A stretch of 64,000 nt of DNA. Origin: Halogranum amylolyticum (GTDB lineage Archaea; Halobacteriota; Halobacteria; Halobacteriales; Haloferacaceae). Position 1 is the stretch's first letter, and every line of letters begins with the position of its first letter. This document shows positions 54,919 to 64,000 of the stretch, one piece after another. The position numbers and the translations under genes are program-made. Where the stretch lies: the NCBI RefSeq assembly GCF_900110465.1, contig NZ_FODV01000011.1, positions 1 through 64,000 on the forward strand, read 5' to 3'. Below the pieces are notes generated by a model. That model searched no databases. It had not been told where the DNA came from and saw nothing but the letters and a program-made list of their open reading frames with translations.

Positions 54919-56835
54919 ATGAGTGAGAAGAACTCACAGCCACAGAGGCGTAGCGTTCAGCTTGGACGACGTCGCTGGCTGCAGACGTTAGGTGCAGGAG
55001 CGACGATTGGACTGGCTGGCTGTAATCAGTCGCGCGAGAAGCAACAACAATCTTCGGCTCCGAACAATCAGGGCGGTACCGATGGCAACGGGGGGACGTC
55101 GGACCAACCAAGTGAGCCGATTCTTGACGAGGTTGGCAGTGGAAACCTCCCTGACGAGATTCAATGGAACTCATTTGCCCCAAGCGGGGAGTTTTCCGGA
55201 AACCTCCAACTGTTCACTGTTGACGTTGGCGCGGTTACCCGCGAGACAGAATACGAGACAGAACTCGTCGGATACGAGTCGTGGGACTACGACGAAAAGA
55301 ATAACATTCTCAGAAAAACCATTCGAGACAATGTTAAATACTGGAACGGAGACCAGTTCACGGCAACAGATTTGCATGCTTACGATGAAATGGTCCGTCT
55401 CCAAGCACCTGAGTCCAGTAAGTATGAGAGTATCGACGTGGAAGACAAACGGACCATCGCGTACACCTTCAAGAAACCACATAACCCCGATATCCTCGCT
55501 AAGACCGAACTGACTGACGTCTTCGGAATGGGGGAACGAGTCTGGGGAGAGTGGCTTCAGAAATACCAAGACGCCTCCAGTGCAGATGAGAAAGAGGAGA
55601 TCTCCAAACAACTCACCGAGCTCTCGGTCCCACACGAAGAGTACGTCAACCGCGGTCTCGGAACCGGACCGTTCCAACCGACACAGATCAACGAACAGCA
55701 CCTAACGCTCACGAAGTGGGACGGCCATCGTAACGCTGACAAAATAGATATCACGCAGGTCCGCCGGCATGTCGCCGCCGAGCAAGCACGAGTAGATGAA
55801 CTCATCACGAATGATAAACTCGATCTGGCCAGTGATATTCACCGTTACAAGGGACAGCTGGCTGACCACTACGAGACGCTCTACGAAAACCCTCTCCCGT
55901 ACTTCTACAAGATGAACATCAACTGGGGGAATCGCGAGTACCTCCAGGATGTCAACGTCCGTCGTGCGATGGCTGCGTGCATGGATTATAACGCACAGGT
56001 ATCTATCGCTGAGGAAGGTGCTCCAGTCAAAACCCATGCCGGTATTGCGAATAGTTACTACGAACAGTATCTCGGAGGGCAACAAAACAAGTACATCGAT
56101 TACAGCGTCGGTGCTGACCCCGACCTCGCTGATAAGTTCTTAGGGATGTCTGGTTACTCGCGACAAAACGGCACCGTCGTAGATCCCGACGGTAACGAAC
56201 TCGAACCACTACGATTCATCGCTGGGTCTGGCAACTGGCTGACTGCCGCACAGGTTGCTTCCGCACAGCTCAAGGACTATGGCTTCGCAGTTAATCTCAA
56301 CAAGGTCGAGCGAGGAACGAAAATCGATATCATCACGAATAAAATGAGTAATTGGGATCTCACGACAGAGACGCATTTCTCTGGCATCACTTACCACCCC
56401 TCGGAATTCTTCAAGTGGGGAACGTTCTGGGGGCTTCGTATTGGCCCCGGTGGCTACGAAGCAGAGACTGGTGCGAAAGAGACGGTGCAACAGTGGATCG
56501 ATGAAGGGAGAGAGTTCTCGCCGTACACTGGAAAACCACTGAAGATGGAAATTCCGGTCAACGTCGGTGCAACCGATCTCTCAGGTGAGACAGAGACAAT
56601 TGTACCCTTCGAGCTCTACAATGAGGTGCTACAACCGGTCAGTAAGGAGCGCACCAATGAGATTGTTCGAAAGCTCTCCTGGGCGTGGAACTTCCACCTC
56701 CCAGACATCGATCTCCGATATCCGGCAAAGAACCTCTTCGGCGACACGAAGAACTTCTCGTGGCCAGATGCCGAGATCTTGGCAGCGTATAACGAGACGC
56801 ACGCGCTTAAGCACGGTCACATCGGGTACAAGTGA
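54919..56835 (+). CDS. ABC-importer substrate-binding lipoprotein, peptide/oligosaccharide type (1)
   Basis: 638 residues. Tat lipoprotein signal (LGRRRWLQTLGAGATIGLAG, lipidated Cys 35), Gln/Ser/Gly linker, then the SBP_bac_5 fold: VKYWNGDQFTATDLHAYDEM, FYKMNINWGNREYLQDVNV with RRAMAACMD, and LSWAWNFHLPDIDLRYPAK at the end. The family binds oligopeptides or oligosaccharides; haloarchaeal sugar loci often use it. Full-length paralogue of the protein at 61455-63395. TATA-like TTTATATAA lies about 40 nt upstream. Confidence 0.88.
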   Translation: MSEKNSQPQRRSVQLGRRRWLQTLGAGATIGLAGCNQSREKQQQSSAPNNQGGTDGNGGTSDQPSEPILDEVGSGNLPDEIQWNSFAPSGEFSGNLQLFTVDVGAVTRETEYETELVGYESWDYDEKNNILRKTIRDNVKYWNGDQFTATDLHAYDEMVRLQAPESSKYESIDVEDKRTIAYTFKKPHNPDILAKTELTDVFGMGERVWGEWLQKYQDASSADEKEEISKQLTELSVPHEEYVNRGLGTGPFQPTQINEQHLTLTKWDGHRNADKIDITQVRRHVAAEQARVDELITNDKLDLASDIHRYKGQLADHYETLYENPLPYFYKMNINWGNREYLQDVNVRRAMAACMDYNAQVSIAEEGAPVKTHAGIANSYYEQYLGGQQNKYIDYSVGADPDLADKFLGMSGYSRQNGTVVDPDGNELEPLRFIAGSGNWLTAAQVASAQLKDYGFAVNLNKVERGTKIDIITNKMSNWDLTTETHFSGITYHPSEFFKWGTFWGLRIGPGGYEAETGAKETVQQWIDEGREFSPYTGKPLKMEIPVNVGATDLSGETETIVPFELYNEVLQPVSKERTNEIVRKLSWAWNFHLPDIDLRYPAKNLFGDTKNFSWPDAEILAAYNETHALKHGHIGYK

Positions 56836-57099
56836 ACGACTCCGCTCTACTCGCTCTCTGCGGTGAATCGTTGGAATGGGCCTTAGCGCTTCAATTCAGG
56901 TAAGAATCACAAATCGCATGCGACCCTCGATACTCGCCTTGTCGCTCTGGAAGCGACACAACTCACTCGTTGCTTTCGTTCTCTTAGATGCCCCAAAGAA
57001 TCCTCTCGTAAAGCCGGTGCTTTGATTTGGAACATCGTGAGCACTACTCACGGCTTTATCACTTGCACGTAGAAAGCGGAGATTAGAGAATAGGCCAGT

Positions 57100-58419
57100 T
57101 CAGAGAGTTTTTGTAGGGGAGTGCGCGGCCAACTGCTCAGCATTCGCTTCTAATTTTTCAAACGCTGCGACGACTTCGTCAAGATGGCCGGGTTTCGGTT
57201 CGATGTACGACGGTAGGATGATAACTCGTTGATCGAGCTCCTCCGAGACAGGGAAGTCTCCCTTAGAGTACCCTTCGTATGTTGGGAGGCCACAGAACTC
57301 ACCGCCGAGTGGGCCACGGTCGTTCCCCCAAAGGTCATACCCCTGTTTAAATTGATATCGAAGGTGTTCCATGTAGTGAAACCCGGGTCCACCTGCGTCG
57401 ACACCTTCGGCTTGGAGTGCACTAACGTATGTCTCGGCATCAACGCCCGGCATTTCATCAGGTTGGAAGACGACTCGTAGGCCACCATAAAAGCCGCCAG
57501 AGTCTGATTTCTCGTACGTTTTGACTGTACGTACAGCGTCGATGTCGGCGAGGCGTTCGAAGAGTTGTTTACGGTAAGCGATGCGGCGATTACACCGGTA
57601 CTCAAGTGTTTCGAGTCCAACTTTGGCGAAAGCTATTGCGAGAGGGTGGGAACGATATTTCTTGCCGAGAACTTCGTAATCGAGATGCGTGTATGGTTCG
57701 TGGGTGAGTTCCTCGCGCATACCACTACGATGGAGATGGCAGTATGAGAGCTGTCGTTGGTAATACTCGTCGTTGTTCGTAGTCAAAATCCCGCCTTCTC
57801 CGCCAGCAAGCGGCTTTCCATAGGGATTGACACCTTGCAAACTAAAACAACAGATGTCGCCGACAGTTCCGATGTGTTCGCCATCCCAGTAGGAGCCATG
57901 GGCATGCGCTGCATCTTCAACGATTGGAATCTCGTATCGATCTCGGATCTCGAGGAGGGCGTCCATATCACAAACACGACCGTTCCAATGTGTGACATTT
58001 ATTGCCGCCGTCCGGTCAGTAATTCGTGATTCGATATCAGCCGGATCTGCGAGAAGGGTATCAGGGTCAACCTCGCAGAATACAGGCCGTGCACCCATGT
58101 GCAGTGCGCCCGCGTAAGCTCCGATGTAGCCTGCTGTAGGCGTGATAACTTCATCACCTGGGCCGACACCGACCGCGTAATAGGCCGCCTCAAGTGCCGT
58201 CGAACCGTGATTAAGCGTGACACAGTGCTTTGCACCAGTATAATCGGCGAATGCATCCTCAAACTCCTTTGGGAGCCCGGATCCTGCCGCTGAGATTTCT
58301 AACCGGTCAATGAGATCGTTTACGAGGTCTTTTTCCTTTTGGACTGGACGTTCCCAGCGCTCAGGTTCATCGTGCGTGACAGTCTGTTGACCGCCGTGAA
58401 TTGCCAATTGTTCCGCCAT
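57100..58419 (-). CDS. DegT/DnrJ/EryC1-type PLP enzyme
   Basis: 439 residues. Fold-type I motifs: HCVTLNHGSTALEAAYYAV (about 62-80), VEDAAHAHGS (cofactor Asp, about 170), and the PLP region FSLQGVNPYGKPLAGGEGG (Lys about 203). DegT-family enzymes aminate keto-sugars or, in some cases, dehydrate them. Beside nine sugar oxidoreductases that could make or use keto-sugars, this could be the entry or exit point for amino sugars (inference). Convergent with the binding-protein gene. Confidence 0.85.
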   Translation of the reverse strand: MAEQLAIHGGQQTVTHDEPERWERPVQKEKDLVNDLIDRLEISAAGSGLPKEFEDAFADYTGAKHCVTLNHGSTALEAAYYAVGVGPGDEVITPTAGYIGAYAGALHMGARPVFCEVDPDTLLADPADIESRITDRTAAINVTHWNGRVCDMDALLEIRDRYEIPIVEDAAHAHGSYWDGEHIGTVGDICCFSLQGVNPYGKPLAGGEGGILTTNNDEYYQRQLSYCHLHRSGMREELTHEPYTHLDYEVLGKKYRSHPLAIAFAKVGLETLEYRCNRRIAYRKQLFERLADIDAVRTVKTYEKSDSGGFYGGLRVVFQPDEMPGVDAETYVSALQAEGVDAGGPGFHYMEHLRYQFKQGYDLWGNDRGPLGGEFCGLPTYEGYSKGDFPVSEELDQRVIILPSYIEPKPGHLDEVVAAFEKLEANAEQLAAHSPTKTL

Positions 58420-59207
58420 CGTACTGTCATATGTTACCTTGCCACCCTATAAAATAGTAGGTTGACATCCCACTGTTGGGAGATTTTGCAGCGAAGAATT
58501 GTACTTGCTACTTCAAAACGACTGTCTGAGCGGAGCCCGGGCTCCTCGTCGGTGAATTTCAGGGTAAAACGACCTGAGAGGGAGAAGCAATGAGACGCTA
58601 TTCGTTTTGCAGCGCGAAACGAAGGCACAAAATACAGTTACAAAGATTCTATTACTAAAATATAGTGGTTGACTCCCGTTATAATGGTCTGTTTGTTATC
58701 TCTGAGGAGTATGTTCGTAACAAGTTGTGTTACAATAATAATTCTGTAATGGCATTGGTGTGGCAGCAGTTCTCACCTACGGATTAGTTGATCTTGGAAT
58801 GCAAAGTCCCGATCAACCCTCTACCGGTGGCAACAGAACAAATCGCTAGTGAGTCGAGAAGCTGTTTCGTGTACAAAAACGATGCGCTACTCTCTCGGAT
58901 TGGTTTCGTTATCATTGTAAGATGCTGAGATGTGTATATAAAGAGAGTATCCGGTTTGATTTGCCGCGTTTCATATTACCAAACAATCGAATGGTCGCTT
59001 CTCAATTACGCGTAGTTACGTATTCGACTGGGGCAACAAAATGTCTGAAGCCTCCGGAATCATCTAGTAGGGAAGTTGTACGTCGGCATCAAAGAACAGC
59101 TACGAATCGTTCTAGAATTTAATTTTTCACTCCTTATTATACTGTATCAAATGGCGTGTTACCAAAACACATAAATTGTAGTATTGATATCTCACATACA
59201 GTCCAGC
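58420..59207. other. Long AT-rich non-coding stretch upstream of the permease operon
   Basis: About 790 nt with no convincing gene. Open frames (the longest at 58922-59122, 66 codons) lack coding character. The part 59120-59200 is AT-rich and probably holds the permease promoter. No repeat or hairpin stood out. Confidence 0.35.
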
Positions 59208-60230
59208 ATGAACTACCACGCCAAGCGCGTCGGACAGGCAATCGTCACTCTGTTCGCCGTCATCACGATCTCGTTCTTTATGTACCGCCTGTTACCGGGT
59301 GGTCCCGTGGAGGCGATGAGACAACAATTGATTCAGCAAGCACTCCAGAACGGAGGTGAAGTGGATACACAACGGATCAATCAACTTGTTGAATTGTACA
59401 CTGGCATTCAGCCAGATGAACCGATTTGGATTCAGTACCTCCACTACCTGCGTGACGTGGTTGTCTACCAAGACTTTGGGAGATCAATCTGGAAAAACAA
59501 GCCTGTCTTCCAGATTCTTTTTGTTGCGATGCCGTGGTCAGTGTTCGTAAGTATCTACGGTCTCCTCCTCGGATTCACGACTAATGTCCTACTCGGAGCC
59601 CTGATGGCCTACCGCGAGGGGAGCTACCTTGATAAAGGGATGTCACTTGTTGCCACCATCTCCACATCAGTACCCTACTACGTCGCAGCCATACTGATGC
59701 TCTCGTATCTCGCCTTCGAACTCGGCTGGTTCCCAACTGGTGGCCGGTACAACTCTGAGTTGACAGCACCTGGGTTCAATGCCCCGTTCATGATTAGTGT
59801 CGTGAAGCACGCTGCGCTCCCGATACTCACCGGATTTGTCGTCGGCTTCGGTGGGGGTGCCCTCGCCATGCGCGGAAACAGTCTCCGTATTCTTGGCAAA
59901 GATTACATCAGGGTCGCCCGTCTCCGTGGTCTGAGCCAAACTCGTATTGCGACCCGATATGTCACCCGGAACGCCATCTTGCCCATGTACACAACACTGA
60001 TGGTTGGAATTGCAAGTATTTTTTCCAGTAGCGTGATCATGGAACAGATATTCAACTATCCAGGCGTCGGGTGGTATACGTTTGGCGCAATTCAGAACCG
60101 AGATTACCCATTGCTGATGGGCGTGATGATCTTCTTCACGATAATTACACTACTTGGCGTTCTCATCGCTGAGTTCACGTACGGTCTTATCGACCCACGT
60201 GCTGGTACTGCTGAGAAGGAGTCATATTGA
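59208..60230 (+). CDS. ABC-importer permease, DppB-like
   Basis: 340 residues from ATG 59208, before the first membrane segment (KRVGQAIVTLFAVITISFFM). Six membrane segments and the DppB hallmark PGGPVEAM near residue 35; EAA loop ALAMRGNSLRILGKDYIRVARLRGLS (split, about 220-245) contacts the ATPase. C-terminal FNYPGVGWYTFGAIQNRDYP is typical of this family. Part of an operon with the next permease and binding protein (2). Confidence 0.9.
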   Translation: MNYHAKRVGQAIVTLFAVITISFFMYRLLPGGPVEAMRQQLIQQALQNGGEVDTQRINQLVELYTGIQPDEPIWIQYLHYLRDVVVYQDFGRSIWKNKPVFQILFVAMPWSVFVSIYGLLLGFTTNVLLGALMAYREGSYLDKGMSLVATISTSVPYYVAAILMLSYLAFELGWFPTGGRYNSELTAPGFNAPFMISVVKHAALPILTGFVVGFGGGALAMRGNSLRILGKDYIRVARLRGLSQTRIATRYVTRNAILPMYTTLMVGIASIFSSSVIMEQIFNYPGVGWYTFGAIQNRDYPLLMGVMIFFTIITLLGVLIAEFTYGLIDPRAGTAEKESY

Positions 60231-60231
60231 T

Positions 60232-61254
60232 ATGTCCCGCGACGACCACACTTCGAGACAGAGCCTCTCCGAAACGAGTCTCTTCGACCCCCCAACGCAA
60301 GGTAACCGGAAATCAGCAACCCGTCAAGAACGGGTCTACCAATGGTTTGACCGATTCGTTTACGCACCAGCGAAAGTTGGCTTTACTGACTGGCGGATGC
60401 CACTCGGTCTCGCTATCGTCAGTGTATTCATCGTAATCGGAACCGTTGGATTTCGGTTCGTTCCAGAGCCGTCACTGAATGAGGCAGCCCCATATACAGC
60501 CCCCTTTGTGAACATGGACGTTCCACTTGGAACCGATCGAATGGGACAAGGGATCGCGAAACAGCTCGTTCATGCGACACCAGCGATGCTTCAAATGGCG
60601 CTTGCTGGCGCCATCTTCGCAACCGGAGTTGCAGTGATTATTGGTATTGTTGCCGGATACAAAGGTGGCAAAGTCGATAGTGGGTTGATGACCATGACGG
60701 ATATTGTGATGACAATTCCAGCACTTCCACTGGTTATCCTCTTGGCTGCTGTGTACCAGCCGAAAAATCCCTTCTTAGTGGGAATCATTCTTGCAATCGA
60801 TAACTGGCCTGGGCTAGCCCGTTCATTACGTTCGCAGGTGCTTACAATCCGTGAGGATTCGTATGTCGAAGCAGCCCGTGCAATGGGTGTTTCATCCTCA
60901 ACGATTATGGAACGGGATATTGCTCCACAGTTGATGCCCTACATCCTCATTAACGCTGCTAGCTCCGCTCGAGCAGTGATCTTCGAGTCGGTTGCGCTCT
61001 ATTTCTTGGGGTTCCTCCCGTTCTCGACGTTCAATTGGGGCGTAATGATGAATCTTGCATACCAGGCGGGAGCCCTCTCAAATATGGGACGTGCAGGCCA
61101 CTGGTTGCTTGCTCCGATGTTCGTATTAACACTCTTCAGTTTCGGACTGATTATCCTCTCACAGGGGCTTGATCGGGTATTCAACCCTCAACTCCGCGCA
61201 CGACATGCACGTACACTCAGTGATGACGACGAAGCAGACATTCAGAATAAGTAG
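60232..61254 (+). CDS. ABC-importer permease, DppC-like
   Basis: 340 residues; the ATG at 60232 is one base after the previous stop, so the genes are coupled. The N-terminal cytoplasmic stretch is about 60 residues, then a membrane anchor, the motif DVPLGTDRMGQGIAKQLVH (typical LGTDxxGRD-like), and the EAA loop REDSYVEAARAMGVSS (about 230). It forms the heterodimeric channel with the DppB-like protein. No ATPase gene follows. Confidence 0.9.
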   Translation: MSRDDHTSRQSLSETSLFDPPTQGNRKSATRQERVYQWFDRFVYAPAKVGFTDWRMPLGLAIVSVFIVIGTVGFRFVPEPSLNEAAPYTAPFVNMDVPLGTDRMGQGIAKQLVHATPAMLQMALAGAIFATGVAVIIGIVAGYKGGKVDSGLMTMTDIVMTIPALPLVILLAAVYQPKNPFLVGIILAIDNWPGLARSLRSQVLTIREDSYVEAARAMGVSSSTIMERDIAPQLMPYILINAASSARAVIFESVALYFLGFLPFSTFNWGVMMNLAYQAGALSNMGRAGHWLLAPMFVLTLFSFGLIILSQGLDRVFNPQLRARHARTLSDDDEADIQNK

Positions 61255-61454
61255 ATAATCCCCCTATCTAGAGAAACTATATTTATTCTCAATTCTCTGG
61301 AGCGTCTTCGCCCGTTCATACACTTCGCTCATAATCGAGAAGTAAGTTAGTGTCCCTGATGAGTAGAGAATCTTACTGACGCCTGTGAGTAACGCTATTT
61401 CATCATCTTCCAGAGGGCCAAACTATATTTACTTCGGTTCTAATGATATGTTGT

Positions 61455-63395
61455 ATGCCAAGTGGTAACAAGAGTTCAGAACACGTTCGACAGATTGAAT
61501 TATCACGGCGTGAATGGTTGTCTGGAGTTAGTGCAGTGGGTGCAACGGCCCTCGCTGGGTGTGGTAGCCAAGGCCGTAACCAAGCACCCTCCTCAGCTGA
61601 TGGCGGATCTGGAAGTGAGGGAAACAACACCGGAAGCACTGCACAGTCTGGTGAACAATCCATTGAACACTCCTACGGAGGGACGATTCCAACCGACGTT
61701 CAATGGAATCCGTGGTCCGGACAGGATTACTCCGGGATGATAACTGGGTTCGCGATCGAGTATGGTGGGCTGCTTGACGCAAGTGGGAATATCACTCCGA
61801 TAGCATTCAAAGAGTGGTCCTACGATGAGGATAGGCATTTCCTCGAAGTAACGCTTCGGGACGATCTGAAAAACTGGAACGGGAACAAATTCACCTCGGA
61901 GGATCTACTGGCTTATTACAGCGTCTCTCACTGGCTCAATCCAGAATCAAGTCGATGGAAAAATCTCACTGCCCCTGATAAGTCGACCCTCCAGTATCAT
62001 TATAAAGAACCTCAGAATCCACAGATTGCAGCGACGTACGACGTTCATGGAACGGTCGTCGGCTATAGCAAAGAGCTCTGGGAACCCTGGATGAACAAGC
62101 TCAGGAATGCTGCTGACCAGTCAGAGCGCGATAAGATTGCAGAGGAGTTGAAGAACTTCACTGTCTCGCACCAGAAGATGATGGACAAAGGATGGGGTAC
62201 TAGCGCCTTCAAACTGAAGTCCGTCGGTGAACAGAATATCGAGTACGAAGTCTGGGACGGTCACCGCCTTGCTGATGAAATTGAGGTACGCACACTCCGG
62301 CTGCCCTTTGCCGCAACGAACTCTCGTGAGGACGAACTGATCACTAACGATAAGGTTGACTTCGGCAGTGCGCCGCTGTCAGGACGGCTTAAGGGGGCAA
62401 AGCCGGACCATATTCAGAACCTCACTACTTGGGAAGCGAAGTGGCTCATCAAGATGCTCATCAACTGGAAAAACCGTGAGTATCTCCAAGATGCTAACGT
62501 TCGACGTGCAATGGCCTGCGTGATTGACTCAGAGAACATCGTATCCAACGTCGGTCAAGGGTATTCGATCAAGATACACTCCGGAATGGACACCAACTTC
62601 ACTAAGCAGTATGCCGGAGAGCAGGCCAACGAGTATCTTGATTACGGCACAAAGAAGAACTACGAGAAGGCGGATGAATTCTTAGAGATGTCCGGCTACT
62701 CGCGGGAGAATGGCACTGTACTCGATCCTGACGGGAACGAGCTCGAGACACTGCGATTCGTGACCGGAACGGGTAATCAATGGTTCGTCGCTGGTCGCGC
62801 TGCGTCTTCCCAACTCAAAGAGTACGGCTTCCCGGTTGAGTTCACTTCAGTCGAACGCTCGACGAAGCTGGACATCATCGAGAACAAGATGGGTGACTGG
62901 GATCTTACCACTGAAAGTCACTATGCGGCTGGCACTAACCATCCTATCTCTTACTTCAACTGGGGCTCCTTCTGGGGATGGCGGCTCACAAAGGCGACGT
63001 TCAGCCCTGACGCAAATGCCCGGTCAAACATCAAAAAGTGGCTGGAGAACGGTGAAGAGAGCTCACCATACAATGGGAAACCACTCACTCCGGAAATCCC
63101 GACCCAGGTTGGCGCGAAGGCGCTAGATGGGGAAACAAAGACGATTAACATCTACGATTTGTTCGAAGAAAGCTTCACCCCGATCTCTGAAGAGAGAACA
63201 AAGGAGATAATCTCGGATCTCTCGTGGGCGTGGAATTTTCATCTTCCGGATATCGACCTCTATACCACTCGACAGGGTGTGTGGGGAGATACGAAGAACT
63301 TTGAGTGGCCTAGCGAGGAGAAACTCCAACTTGTTAATGGTTCAGGGACCAGAAACGCTGTCAAGCAAGGGCTCGTGAAATTCAAAGACAATTAA
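61455..63395 (+). CDS. ABC-importer substrate-binding lipoprotein, peptide/oligosaccharide type (2)
   Basis: 646 residues from ATG 61455 (GTTGT-ATG; the upstream Met at 61443 adds four residues). Twin-Arg lipoprotein signal (ELSRREWLSGVSAVGATALA, Cys 36). SBP_bac_5 fold: LKNWNGNKFTSEDLLAYYSV, MLINWKNREYLQDANVRRAM, LSWAWNFHLPDIDLYTTRQG. Very similar to the protein at 54919-56835, so one is a duplicate; different substrates or binding constants are likely. It follows the two permeases by 200 nt and may have its own promoter. Confidence 0.88.
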   Translation: MPSGNKSSEHVRQIELSRREWLSGVSAVGATALAGCGSQGRNQAPSSADGGSGSEGNNTGSTAQSGEQSIEHSYGGTIPTDVQWNPWSGQDYSGMITGFAIEYGGLLDASGNITPIAFKEWSYDEDRHFLEVTLRDDLKNWNGNKFTSEDLLAYYSVSHWLNPESSRWKNLTAPDKSTLQYHYKEPQNPQIAATYDVHGTVVGYSKELWEPWMNKLRNAADQSERDKIAEELKNFTVSHQKMMDKGWGTSAFKLKSVGEQNIEYEVWDGHRLADEIEVRTLRLPFAATNSREDELITNDKVDFGSAPLSGRLKGAKPDHIQNLTTWEAKWLIKMLINWKNREYLQDANVRRAMACVIDSENIVSNVGQGYSIKIHSGMDTNFTKQYAGEQANEYLDYGTKKNYEKADEFLEMSGYSRENGTVLDPDGNELETLRFVTGTGNQWFVAGRAASSQLKEYGFPVEFTSVERSTKLDIIENKMGDWDLTTESHYAAGTNHPISYFNWGSFWGWRLTKATFSPDANARSNIKKWLENGEESSPYNGKPLTPEIPTQVGAKALDGETKTINIYDLFEESFTPISEERTKEIISDLSWAWNFHLPDIDLYTTRQGVWGDTKNFEWPSEEKLQLVNGSGTRNAVKQGLVKFKDN

Positions 63396-63471
63396 CAGCT
63401 CGACAACGTCGGTTCATCACCTCGTAGAGATTTGAGGAGAAGGCTCACGACTTGAATCGTAGGGGAGAGTG

Positions 63472-63705
63472 TCAATTCGGTCGACAAACCAGTAGTAGTC
63501 CACCAGAAACGCCCCCGATAACCACAAGGCTGACGAGGTTGACGACAACAATCACGTATGTCGCACTGCCAGCTGCTACGACAGTAAGCGAGACAAGCAT
63601 CAGGATGAAGAGAACGACACAAAGACCGAAAAGCGCTCGAATCCCGCGCTCAACTGCGCAGATGTGATCAAGCAAGACGTGTCTGAAACTGCGTCGGCCC
63701 GTCAT
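63472..63705 (-). CDS. Small membrane protein, two transmembrane segments
   Basis: 77 residues from ATG 63705 (MTGRRSFRHVLLDHICAV). Two hydrophobic segments (ALFGLCVVLFILMLVSLTVV and TYVIVVVNLVSLVVIGGVSG) with a short loop; basic N-terminus inside. No family recognised. It lies just beyond the ABC genes on the other strand and may not belong to the island. Confidence 0.5.
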   Translation of the reverse strand: MTGRRSFRHVLLDHICAVERGIRALFGLCVVLFILMLVSLTVVAAGSATYVIVVVNLVSLVVIGGVSGGLLLVCRPN

Positions 63706-63751
63706 TGAATCTATGTGGATTCTCCGATCTGTTAACCGTTCCGCTGATTGG

Positions 63752-64000
63752 TCACGGTTCAGGACCGCCATCGATCCCCTGTTGTGACCATGCTGCTTCC
63801 AAAACATCCGCAAGGAGCTCAATCCTCTCGTTCTGACCAGCACCGTCGTCAAGCTCGGCTAATCTTTCAGCGAGCTTCAACGGGATATCCATGGACGCGA
63901 CATTTTCTCGTACGTCGATAGTGAGTTCCCGGTCAAAACGATTGTGCCAAGCCATCATCGCCTGTTGGTGGTTAAACTCGACAGTGTACCTCTTTCCACC
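63752..64000 (-). CDS. C-terminal part of an unidentified gene running off the right edge
   Basis: The minus frame is open from the window edge (64000, codon boundary) to the stop at 63752, 82 codons: GKRYTVEFNHQQAMMAWHNR, then a helical acidic tail (DIPLKLAERLAELDDGAGQN, ELLADVLEAAWSQQG). Internal Met codons at 63958/63955 could be starts, but the open frame upstream suggests a longer protein. Family unknown. Confidence 0.5.
   Translation of the reverse strand, partial: GGKRYTVEFNHQQAMMAWHNRFDRELTIDVRENVASMDIPLKLAERLAELDDGAGQNERIELLADVLEAAWSQQGIDGGPEP

Noticed and set aside
58922..59122. 66-codon frame in the long gap upstream of the permeases
   Set aside because: No haloarchaeal codon bias, few acidic residues, no recognisable pattern.
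1..64000. CRISPR arrays, tRNA and rRNA genes
   Set aside because: Looked for regularly spaced repeats and cloverleaf-like sequences, including beside the integrase; none recognised by eye.

Overview
The window is haloarchaeal (class Halobacteria). The evidence is acidic, Asp/Glu-rich proteins, a transcription factor B gene, an archaeal SUI1 factor, a bacterio-opsin-activator-type HTH regulator, a halocyanin-like copper lipoprotein, Tat-type RR signals on nearly every exported protein, and ISH-type transposons. A ParA gene with a small partner, an integrase and a high load of insertion-sequence debris suggest a megaplasmid or a plasmid-derived accessory region. I cannot name the genus.

Region 1 (1-27 kb) is a decaying accessory zone. 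It holds a TFB lacking all zinc-ribbon cysteines, SUI1, an HTH-10 regulator, an ArsR-like zinc-ribbon regulator divergent from a DUF1059-methyltransferase pair, two IS5-family elements (8381-9315 and 19508-20447), an IS1595 transposase fragment and five solitary IS605/IS1341-type element ends. Many genes are broken: an alcohol dehydrogenase tail, a VOC protein, a berberine-type FAD oxidase, two inverted copies of an RPA-associated protein gene, a lamin-tail protein, an SF1 helicase and an ArcS-like fragment. An integrase and a parA operon with a repeat-bearing upstream region close this part.

Region 2 (27.4-63.4 kb) is a coherent and mostly intact catabolic island. It encodes a huge Tat-exported heparinase II/III-like lyase, nine Gfo/Idh/MocA-family oxidoreductases, two xylose-isomerase-like TIM-barrel proteins, an enolase-superfamily protein, a SelA/DgaE-like PLP enzyme, a DegT-type PLP enzyme, an NADPH:F420 reductase and an LLM-class (F420/flavin) oxidoreductase. 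It also has a tandem alpha/beta-hydrolase, an uncharacterised 650-residue protein, an IclR regulator, a GNAT, an Nramp-related transporter and a peptide/oligosaccharide-type ABC importer (two binding proteins, two permeases, no ATPase in the window).

My reading (inference): an acidic or modified glycan is cut outside the cell by the lyase and the fragments are imported by the ABC system. Redox-assisted steps (Gfo/Idh/MocA plus TIM-barrel partners), de-esterification and dehydration/deamination then process them, with part of the reducing power possibly passing through F420. The set of nine paralogous oxidoreductases, one with an apparently dead active site, together with an unclassified cytoplasmic enzyme is the best candidate for an undescribed system here.

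No tRNA, rRNA or CRISPR array was recognised.
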